From Branchiostoma floridae (Eukaryota > Chordata > Leptocardii > Amphioxiformes > Branchiostomatidae), in the NCBI RefSeq assembly GCF_000003815.2, contig NC_049979.1:27592393-27649822 (forward strand): a stretch of DNA of 57,430 nt, given 5' to 3'. Of this stretch, positions 23,822 to 34,100 are shown in pieces (the stretch's first letter is position 1; the number at the start of each line of letters is the position of its first letter). The translations under genes were made by a program, and so were the position numbers. The notes under the pieces were generated by a model. That model saw nothing but the letters and a program-made list of their open reading frames with translations, had not been told where the DNA came from and ran no database searches.

Positions 23822-24339
23822 AGTCTGCTTGTTGAAGGCTATGCTACCGATCACGAGCATTTGATTGACACAAGGCAACCTGCCCAGAGTCTGTCTATGA
23901 GTAGCTGTCCCTGGTGCTAGGGAATTAATGAAGGTCTGTGTAATCAATCATACGCAAAATGACCATGCTACTGTGAATAGTGCTACAGAGGAGACAACTG
24001 GACAAAGATTTGGTGCCCGTACATGTGCTTGCAGTTGTACAAAATGAAGAAATTAGCCACAAATACATAACATGTACATGTTGATAGTGTTTAGATGGCA
24101 TCGGAGCATATGCCACAAAGTGTGAAGAAATATCAGGGGAAAACAATTGTTTATTGGAACAATGTCACAAGTCCATGGGTTATGAGTAACGGAGTATTCT
24201 GATCAACTTCACCCAATCCGGAGTTTGATTTTATGTTGTCAGGCCATAAGTCAAGACCTTTTTTATCAGTGATCAAATATGTTGTGCAAAGATGCATTGT
24301 TGTAATGTAACGGATACAGATTTCCTGCAGTGTGTACAA

Positions 24340-24345
24340 AATAAA
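24340..24345 (+). terminator. candidate OPA3 polyadenylation signal
   Basis: AATAAA lies 519 bases after the OPA3 stop and is followed by a GT-containing stretch. It is the first clear canonical signal I noticed downstream on the plus strand. Confidence 0.5.
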
Positions 24346-24569
24346 ATGTTGCTATGGCTCGGTCAATTTAAAAAAAGGATTATTAAAAGTAACTGCTCTG
24401 TCAAAGGTATGGAAGAATGATTCCAGAATTTCTTGTTCCAGAATTCATCAAAATTGCCTGTTATTCTGAGTAGTAACAAGTACTTACATTACACTTATTG
24501 TTGCTTTTGAATATTTTGCTTGGATTGTGTTTTATTTGTTGTCAACATAGACCTTCACACAACAAAAAA

Positions 24570-24740
24570 CAGTTACTTAAGCTACTAGTACTATATGTTT
24601 TTGGAAATGGTCAGATGTTTCAGGTAGAACCCACTAACTTTTTACAGTGTCACTGAGAAAAGGTTGTGGACGAAAGGTTCTGGATTCTTCCTAAAACATC
24701 TAACCATTTCCAAAATCATATCCAGTTGCTTGAGTAACTG
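24570..24740. mobile_element. foldback/MITE family copy 1
   Basis: The left arm CAGTTACTTAAGCTACTAGT...TTTTGGAAATGGT is matched inversely by the right arm ACCATTTCCAAAATCATAT...GTTGCTTGAGTAACTG. The middle includes ATGTTTCAGGTAGAA-CCCACTA, also found in the copy at 38707-38838. Confidence 0.75.
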
Positions 24741-25564
24741 CTTTTTGGCACATTTTATTACCTGGATGTGTAACTTTCATCGACATACAGGTCTTCATAA
24801 ACTCTACCGAAACACTGCAGCTGACCCTGGCCTTTTTTGTGATTAAAAAGTTGTAGAACCATTCTCCTCATTTTTATGGAAATAGAAAATTGTATTATTA
24901 GAACGTGACGTTTAAAATACTTGTGCCCTAAAGCATTTCAGTTCAGTTAAAATGTAAGCAGCATTTTTTAGAACACTTTGGTCAAAATCTAATGAAAAGG
25001 AATAATCATTCCTACCTACCAAACCCATCAGGGCAGTAATTGAAAACACAACACTTTTTCCCTAGGCCTTATTGATCTTGTCACCAGATTGCATTCAGAT
25101 TTCTTCGCACATAGGCAGTCAGACTGCTGCAGCTGTTCTTTTCTGGTTTAAAACAATGGATATATTGGATGTTGAAATATCAATAAATCATTCAACTCCC
25201 TGTATAATAGTTATATACACAGAGAACACTGTATCACTCAAGGTGCCCAACCCTCTGGGGTCTTGGCAACGAAGGTATGTGCAGTATGAGTGTGTAAGCG
25301 ACAGGCTGGGAATCATTATTCAGGAAGTGCAGACCTGACCTCCCCAGTGTAAAGACCCCATCTCCATGCCATAAACAGCAGAGCTTGTAAGTTATGCTAA
25401 TGAATGCATATTGTACTTTCTATATGTGAAGCTAGTATTCTTGATAACGTGTATTGATAGTTGAGTATAGATTCATTGATAAGTGATAGTCAGCAAAGGG
25501 AGAGGATTTGTCTTGGCTTCACAAGAATATATTGGGTAATGCATGAGGACTATTGTCTGACATT

Positions 25565-25990
25565 GGATGGTGTTCAGCACCAAGGACAGGTTTGTTTCCC
25601 TGTGTGTGGATGGTGTTCAGCACCAAGGACAGGTTTGTTTACCTGTGTGTGGATGGTGTTCAGCACCAAGGACAGGTATGTTTACTTGTGTATGGATGGT
25701 GTTCAGCACCAAGGACAGGTATGTTTACCTGTGTGTGGATGGTGTTAAGCACCAGGGACAGGACTTTTCTGTATAGTGTTCAGTACCATGGCCAGGCATA
25801 TTCCCTTTGTAGATTGTGTTCATCGCTAGGGACAGGCATGTTTGTGCATGGATGGTGTCCAGCACCATGGACAGGCGTTTATGCCAGTGTATAGATAGTA
25901 TTCAGTACCAAGGACAGGTGTGTTTACCAGTATGTGGATAATGATCAGCACCAAGGACATGTATGATTACCCGTGTGTGGATGGTGTTTA
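25565..25990 (+). repeat. 43-bp minisatellite
   Basis: Copies start GGATGGTGTTCAGCACC at 25565, 25608, 25651, 25694 and 25737, exactly 43 bases apart. About five more decayed copies (TTCAGTACCATGGCCAGG and similar) run to about 25990. As 43 is not a multiple of three, open frames appear in several phases; these are repeat artefacts. The core resembles the ends of the element at 8668-9266 and the 53-bp array at 37370. Confidence 0.95.
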
Positions 25991-26421
25991 AGGTACAATG
26001 TCCTGTCAATTCTTGCCATGGACATTGGTTGATCCGCACTTTACCTCCTGATTTTTTAAACGTTTTGCACCATTTTAGACTTTTGTAAATGGGTAAGTCA
26101 ATCAAATTTGAACATTTGGATGCAAAGATAATGCAACAAGGATTTTGTTTACTTAATCAGACATGAAATGTTCAAATGGGATTCTGCCAAACAGGACTTT
26201 CACACATACAAAGAATGTAATTTTGGAAGCGAAGACCATAAATTGAAATAGTTTATGGCTATTTAAAACGTAACTCCATCATCATGAAGCCAAGATCAAA
26301 ATATCAAAGAAATTTCCAGATTTCTCACAAACGTATGAAGTTTCCAAACTTTTGGTTTCCCTTTAACTCAGAGGACAGATCTATGAAATCTTTTAAGGGT
26401 GGCTTTAACATATTCTTCAAG

Positions 26422-26535
26422 CAGAGGTTGGGTTGCAGAGGAAGTGGTGAGGGATTTTTGTGAGGGGAGTGAGCTGGTAAATATCCTGACCAGGTAAGAA
26501 CCTCGACCACTACTATCTCTGCAACCCAACCTCTG
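26422..26535. ncRNA. long hairpin, perfect 19-bp outer stem
   Basis: CAGAGGTTGGGTTGCAGAG (26422-26440) is perfectly complementary in inverse to 26517-26535. The inner flanks also pair imperfectly (GAAGTGGTGAGG against CCTCGACCACTAC; CTGGT against ACCAG). The whole is a 114-nt hairpin, in or near the RYR 3'UTR. It could be a miRNA precursor or a foldback relic; strand unknown. Confidence 0.4.
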
Positions 26536-26607
26536 TTGGGAGAATAGCTTAAACATTGAAATAACATCAAGATATGACAGTACTCTTTCTGGTTAACAAT
26601 GAAACCA

Positions 26608-26613
26608 TTTATT
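26608..26613 (-). terminator. candidate distal RYR polyadenylation signal
   Basis: Minus-strand AATAAA about 1.45 kb after the RYR stop. A nearer one is at 27561-27566. The sequence alone does not decide between them. Confidence 0.25.
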
Positions 26614-26694
26614 TGTTACCAGGTACAGCACACGTCAGAACACACTTGTCTATTGAATGTTTCATTCCAAGTTGCAGCTCACATTCAAGTCATG

Positions 26695-26758
26695 CTGTTG
26701 GGATGATGAGATGTATACTGCAGGGTTACCTTCTCTAGTCATCGCATCATCCCAGCAG
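26695..26758. ncRNA. pre-miRNA-like hairpin
   Basis: CTGTTGGGATGATGAGATG (26695-26713) pairs with CATCGCATCATCCCAGCAG (26740-26758). There are 19 positions with one G-T wobble and one mismatch, and a 26-base loop. Size and near-perfect stem match animal pre-miRNAs, but no known miRNA sequence is recognised. It lies about 160 bases from the hairpin at 26422-26535. Confidence 0.45.
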
Positions 26759-27560
26759 AATCTCAGATCTGGTACAAAATAAACATCAAGCAGTGACTGG
26801 TGCAAATATGAAATATCTACCTAACCATATTCCTTTGCATATCTAAAAATTTGGCTTTCCTTGCAACACAACCGCTCTTCAAAGAAGGCATCAGAGTCTT
26901 CAACAGCAGCATTATGGGAATTGTTAGCCCTATCTGCTCTATCTACACGTCATTACCATTTAAGAACATTTTTGCACAGCTGATAGACTTCTGTGACATG
27001 TAGTACACTGAATGGATAAAATTCATAGCAACAAACAACAAAGTCCACGACTATAGGAAATCATTTAGGAGACACACAAGCATTCAAAATTTACATGAGG
27101 AGCTACGAATAAAACGCTATTTCTCTTCTACAGTTACAAAACAAGCTATGATTCTTTCAGGTAGTGAGATGTCTATTGCTAAAGTAACTAGTACATTTAT
27201 GCATGATAAAACTACAATGCTAGATGGGTACAAACTTAAGTCATGTACATTTTGGTTCATTTGATGATACAATATTAAGTTTAATTACAAAACCTTTACA
27301 GTCCTATTGTCCTAACATCAGATGGAACTAATGATGCAGTTGTCTATATTTCATCTATAACTTCCTGCAACAATCAAAGTAACAAACATTCATGCAAATA
27401 AATAAATCTTGTACAGTATTCAAAATCTTTATGATAATTTCCGAGATAGCAACATCTACTACTACTACTATAGCCTATTTTGGCAGCCATTGCCAGTTAT
27501 GTTGTTTCGGCATATTTCTAATGACAAGTCTACAAAATAAAGGCCTTATATTTTTCAATG

Positions 27561-27566
27561 TTTATT
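27561..27566 (-). terminator. candidate proximal RYR polyadenylation signal
   Basis: Minus-strand AATAAA about 0.5 kb after the RYR stop codon. The surrounding DNA is T-rich on the plus strand. Confidence 0.3.
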
Positions 27567-28058
27567 ACTTTTTTTTGTTTGTTAAAAGTTGTCACTCCAA
27601 CTTACTTTCTCTCAGAGTCAAGTTTCACAAATTCATACCACATTTCAGTTTTCTACTTGACCTTTGAGTACAGTACAGGTTGGTACATACATGTATCTGT
27701 CAGTGTACTCATTGCTTGATATTGGCCTTAAAGTTTGCGTTCTTGTGGTAAGAACTAGACAGATTCTGATTCTTGCCAGCTGTTTCTAGCTGTCATGTCT
27801 CTTTCACTTATCACATGAGCATGAAAGTATATGTTCCTTTACAGCTGTACATGTTACTGCAGCTATCCTCCTCCGAATGACATCCTGCTTTGTGAAGTAT
27901 AGGGGTATGGGGCAACTACTACGGCTGCCTTACTAACTTAACAACCCAGCTCCACTACTCTTGGATTGAAGACGCCACATAGATGACTTGTAGTCTGTGA
28001 TGACTGCCCCACACCCCTACCTACTGCTGCAGTCCTGGTGATTCTGGATCTTCTTCTT

Positions 28059-28157
28059 CTATTCCTTCAGCTCATTCTCGTACTGCTTGCGGAAGCACTC
28101 TCCCACCGGGAAGAAGTCCCAGTTCCTCTCCTGATACATCTGCCACACGTAGGACTC
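28059..28157 (-). CDS. RYR: RYR terminal coding exon
   Basis: Starts after TTTGCAG, phase 0. It encodes [20 protein letters not shown] then [12 protein letters not shown] and TAG. The tail matches all RyRs and excludes an IP3 receptor. Confidence 0.95.
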   Translation of the reverse strand, partial: ESYVWQMYQERNWDFFPVGECFRKQYENELKE

Positions 28158-31100
28158 CTGCAAAGTCACAAACATGCAATGATCACCACTCCATTATAAA
28201 ATACAATTACATGTTTGTACCAAATCTTTTCACGGAAAGCTCTGTCCATGTAGATACTCTGTATGGTAATTTAAATCTAACCATGTGTCCTTAGAATGAC
28301 AAGGAAAGTCAGTATCATGTTATTTATCTCTCCTTTTCTTCTGTGTCGTGATGTATCACAATGATCTCTGCAGCATAGCCTCAAGCTCATCACCGTCTTT
28401 CCCTGGCAATGAGAAATGGACGAGCCCCACTTCTGGTGCAATCATGTGACCACAGTCTAAAATGTTTTCTCTGCGGTGGAGCTTTGTGGAAATTTCCAGC
28501 CCTGTTTTTTCTATTTTTTCAACAATGACATTAGTACAGATGTTTACTTTTATATGTACCCATTTTAAAAGCATACATGACAGTTTAGTGCACTCACCTG
28601 TCCTGTATAATCCGTGGAGTCTTTTTGTATCAAGTGCATTAAGAAGAACCTACAGAGGGGAGGCATTTGCATGTTAGTTTCAACATGACGTTTTCTTTCA
28701 CTTGCATTCCACAAGATGTTCCAAATTGTATATATTCCATCACCCTACATGGCAGAAAAACACACTATTTTCTGATTCAAATGTATTGGAATGGTCTATT
28801 TTTACACACGGGGTCTTTGATGGTGAGTTAAATGCAACTGATTGCAAATGTAGACTTCCTGCATTTTCAACTATTGGGTACAAGGGATACAAAATACATT
28901 GTAGAATTATCAGAAAATAAAACACATTCCGGCTATAATGTCAACATTTGACCAAGCTATTTGATAAGAATATCAAACGTGACTGATTTAGTGAAAATGT
29001 GAAGAAAAAGTTCATAAATTGTGAAGTATTATCAACTCACATATAATTTGCAAAGTTGTGCTCCTTTTCTGTGTGTATCTCGAACCCTCTAGGTAACTCG
29101 TTGAAATACTCCGCATCTATACCGCAGATGAAACATTTACTCTGCAAAGAGAAGAAGAAAATGATTGTGACAATGTTGTGTGAGCCATGATAAAAGTCAC
29201 CAAAAAGCAGTTACTCAAGCAACTAGACATGATTTTGGAAATGGTCACTATACTATCCACTATATGACACTGGGTTGCTTGAGTAACTGCTTTCTGGCAT
29301 ATCTTATTATCTGGATGTCTAACCTTCATTGACGCATGATGGGAGGCACTGGTACTTGCCACTTTAATGTGTATAACATTGATGTTCAGTTATATATATG
29401 TACACAGAGATAAAAGTCATCACCTAGAGACTTCCCAAGACCCTCAGATATGCACCACATATACTTTCTCAGTTGTATCACATTTGAATGTCTTATCATG
29501 GAACACAAACAATTTACGAAGTCTCAATATTTATGCAAATTAGATCATGACTTGCATAACTAATGAGCCTCTAATTATGTCCTACATCACTTGAGCTACA
29601 TTGTATCTACAAATGTGTATATTCCAGGATGACTTTACCAGCACGTATCATTGCATAAGTGCCCCACCTCTAATGTCTCCTCCACTGAGTTGGCCTGGTC
29701 TCTCAGCTCACCAAAGGCATCAATGATGAAGCCCTGAACGATGGCCAGCAGGATGATGACAATCAGGAAGAAGAAGGTGAAGTCAAAGATCATACGGTAG
29801 TACTCGTACTCATCCCCGTCTGGCTCCACCAACTCGTCACCTAAAGAGTTCATACAACATAACACATAATCAGTTGTGAGCAAAATTCTTTGTGCATAGC
29901 CAAGTGGTTTATTTAACCGATGTTTCTGTGACCAGCCTGTTGAGTCTGTCACCTTCCTAGGGGTAACTGTGACTGGTTTACATAAATGCACTGCAGCATA
30001 CTAGTAGGTGTCGCTGCTTACAGATGTGGTCAACTTTTTAAATCAAGTGTTAAACACTGGTGTTTACAAAGCGGTCTCAAATGTAAAGGAGTGTCTTACA
30101 AAATGTATGATCCTTGTACATGAATGTTGAAAAGCAACAATAATAAAAGGGCAACTCTTGCGGTCTGAAACATGACCCTGAGTCTAAATTTCCCCTTTAT
30201 CACAGTTTATGACTGGAGCTGATTTCCTGAATCAACACCTATAGATCGATTTCACAAAAGTTTCCAAAATTGAGATTCATCATATCTTCCATTGGCTTGG
30301 GTCTTCTGAATAGGCATTTCTGGCATACATGCATCAAAAGTAACACTTTCATAGTGTTCTATAGATGCAGCATTACACCTGGGAATGTATTACAGACTGT
30401 TTGTACCATCTTAACAAGGAGGTTATATATTAAGCATACGTACCTATGCCACCACCGGCTCGGACACCCACATACATGTGGAACATGAAGCACTGTGGAC
30501 AGAGATACATCACTTTGTTAAGACAGAGTGAGACAATATAAGATAAAATAACAATAACACAATCGACAAAGAAAGGTTTACAAGCATGTCATTCTAATGG
30601 AAAATGTTTGCATTACCGTCCACATGCTTTCACACTTCAGGTCTGGCTCGTCCTCCTCTCCCTTGTCGTAGAACTTGCGGAAGAAGTTGAAGGCCAGCAC
30701 GGTGTACAGGTAACACACGATGGCCATCATGCCACAGGTCAGCAACAGCTGGACATAGCAGGACAGACAAGAATGTCAAGTGGTGGACAGTGGTCTACAT
30801 GACAGAATCTAGTAATCTCTAGTCAGATGTACACTTGTATACAGCAATACTTGAACTTGATGAAGTAATGCTAATAGCATCTACAGTTTGTATGTGTCTG
30901 CGTATTGATTGCACACAGCACACTTGCTATTGGACTTGAAATTAGTTTAAGATAGGTGCACAATATTCAAATTTCCTCAAACTACAAATTTGAACCACAC
31001 AAGTGCCAAAGGAGGATTTTGCTCAGAAACTCATGTCATTGACACAACTGTAAATAATTGAACACATTTGAACAACATTCTCTGGACCACCAGACAGGTG

Positions 31101-34100
31101 TCATGGAGTTCGACAGCTTGGGGGTGTTCACTTTCGCGGGGCAGCCCAAATATATGCTGTGAAACATTTTCAGATATTGCCAATTGCATATGAAATACTG
31201 TACCGAAAATATGGCTTACAATGTATTTCTTATCCTCCGGGTTTGACGAATCTTTTCAAACGAGTCCTATTATTCACAAATGAGCATGATGACCAATGAA
31301 GTTTGTGAGCAAGATATGAAGACAGCAGTTTGTGTGGTTCAAACTTGTTCATGGGATTAGAATCTTCAAAGGACTACAGCCCCTGTATAGTGTACTTGGT
31401 TGTCATGATGATGGCTTTTGAAGACTACTAATCTGAAGTCCATACCTGCTTGCCGTTGTGGGTGATAGCCTGCAGGATAACCCGGAGAGTCTTGTAGCCC
31501 ATGATGACATCCACCAGGTGAGCAGCGAAGAAGAAGTAGTTGACGTGGCCCAGGCTGGAGAAGAGCAGGAAGCCCAGCTGGTACAGGAAGTCCTGGTCAG
31601 TCAGTGTCACACCCATCTTCCACAGCTGGTACCTCCAGTCCACATTTCTCAACCTGGACAATCAGATAAACAACATGTACATGAGTCAGTCCTTGTACAG
31701 GAAGTCCTGGTCAGTCAGTGTCACACCCATCTTCCACAGCTGGTACCTCCAGTCCAAATTTCTCAACCTGGACAATCAGATAAACAACATGTACATGAGT
31801 CAGTCCTTGTACAGGAAGTCCTGGTCAGTCAGTGTAACACCCATCTTCCACAGCTGGTACCTCCAGTCCACATTTCTCAACCTGGACAATCAGATAAACA
31901 ACATGTACATGAGTCAGTCCTTGTACAGGAAGTCCTGGTCAGTCAGTGTCACACCCATCTTCCACAGCTGGTACCTCCAGTCCACATTTCTCAACCTGGA
32001 CAATCAGATAAACAACATGTACATGAGTCAGTCCTTGTACAGGAAGTCCTGGTCAGTCAGTGTCACACCCATCTTCCACAGCTGGTACCTCCAGTCCACA
32101 TTTCTCAACCTGGACAGTCAGATACATGAGCAATAAGTTACACATGACTTCAGTACCCACAGATCTTTCTCACAAAGTAACATTGTCTCGATTGTCAAAA
32201 ATTCTACTGACCCTGCTAAAGTTAAATCTACTGAAAACGATTGATGTTGCTATGCGGTAAATTCGGCAGTGTTTTGGTACCTACGGGACCAGAAATCATG
32301 AGGCCATTGCCGCGCTGGACAGGTGGCTGCCACAGACTATTTTGTAATGCTTTATAGGTCAATGGAAAAATCCAATGGACTGATGTAAAGCGACCGCAAT
32401 GACCAGGTTGCCGATCTGCAAGTGACCGCTAATACAGGTTTGACTGTATACGATATATTGCTATGACTCAGTCCTTGTACATCTTTCAGATAAGTTGATG
32501 TAACATTGCTAAAAGAATTCAATTGTTATCATTCTAATAAATTAAATCTAATCTTTGTTATTTCATGTTTTGTAAGGAAACTTACAAAGCGAAGACAGAT
32601 GATGGGTTTTCCGTAGTTTCCCCGCTTGTTTCTTCCATGCCAAGCAGTGCTGTCATCCTTTCAAAGTCATGGGTCTCTGAGTACTTCTCTCTGGTCTGAT
32701 GAGGGAAAGGAAAAAATAATGTTTCTTCAACAAAGCACCAAGATGTATTTCAACGAAAGGGAGGACTGGGTGTTATGAAACCACATTGAACTCTTAGAGT
32801 AGATATTTAGAGAGGTACTTACATGTACACAGTAGAATACTTACTTTGAAACCATATTCCTTCTCTTGACAGAACATGTCACTCTTACCTAATGTATAAG
32901 ATACACTAAAGAACACTCACCCTTCTCTTGACAAACTTGTCAAAGTAGAAGTTGGGGAACGACCTGCAGAAACAACAATCAAGGGTCTACATTCTCCAAA
33001 AAGAAAAGCATGAAGATCATAATTCCTTATCTGAGAATATAAGACTGTTCAACAATAACAACTTCTTAAACATATGCAGAGTACTCTTTATTCACAATCA
33101 TGACATCTGACAGAATTGCCCTCAACTATCATTAGAAGACATACATTTCTTTCTAACCTGGCTACAGATCCTAAGTGCTAGTGGTGCCTGCTATCATATA
33201 GGATAGTGTGACTGACAACCCTTAAAATTTCATTCTCCAACAAACTGTGGAAAAAAAGGGGATGATCCAAATTATGACACTCATGTATTACTTGACGGTC
33301 TCCAAAACTAGTCATTCAGGAGTTGATTTCATTACATCTAACCCTACCTAACTTATTATTCCCATCTTCATACTTACGATGTTGGTAAGACTAGTCTGTC
33401 CCATTGTCCCTTGAAGTCATCCTCGGAGGGCTGCTCCACAATCCACTTGCCTTCAAACTCCAGGTCACGGGCAACTTCCTTCTCTCTCTTGAAGATCACA
33501 AGAGGAATCTGACAGGAGAGTCAAACGTACCATTAGATCTAGTGTACATAATTTATACATAACGCTGCAGAGTCCAGAGGATGTAATGTTAGATGGCACA
33601 ATATTTCCCTCTCTCTCTCTCATAATGTCATTTCCAATTTTGGTCAAGACATCTGAAAGATATTTTCAGAATGAAATTTAGACAATTAGCAATTCCTTCC
33701 CCCCAAAAAAGACCTTTCAAAGACATTATACAACCTAAAAAGGACATTCTAACTTAGACAGTGTCGTGAAAAGGCCCAGAATAAAACAGGAAATTTTCCA
33801 AAACTTTCCAACCCCCTATTGGTGGATGATGCAAATAAGTTCTTCACCTACATATATTTTATCTATTGAATCTTCTATCCAAATAACGTATGTCCCAAGT
33901 ATTAAAGTTCTGTCCTGGCACAGAAGGATACTACAGTATTTTGTCCATAAATCATGCAAATGAGCACTAGTTTGCATACCATATTCAAAACGTTTGATTT
34001 GCAAAACATGTACCCAGCCATTCAAAGAGACAGGTTTCAAATTGTCCCTTCTGATGTGATTTAGCCACTCCTACATACTGCAGAGACAAAATTACCTTGA

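Larger units (their letters stand above)
24346..28058. other. region between the converging OPA3 and RYR genes
   Basis: Holds a foldback element (24570-24740), the 43-bp minisatellite (25565-25990) and two hairpins (26422-26535 and 26695-26758). It also holds what is probably the RYR 3'UTR on the minus strand. AATAAA on the minus strand occurs at 27561-27566 and 26608-26613. No additional gene recognised. Confidence 0.6.

Noticed and set aside
25461-25894. Three overlapping plus-strand frames with GVQHQGQVC-type repeats
   Set aside because: They arise from the 43-bp minisatellite read in several phases. No splice signals or family resemblance.
28059-30492. IP3 receptor as alternative identity
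   Set aside because: IP3 receptors have a different filter, lack the FRKQYE tail and continue into a coiled coil after the zinc site; this sequence matches RyR at all three places.
31458-32136. Long plus-strand frames (223 and 198 codons) with repeated [15 protein letters not shown]-type units
   Set aside because: They are the antisense of the 114-bp RyR-exon-derived array. 114 is a multiple of three and the unit has no stop in these frames, so length is a by-product of repetition.
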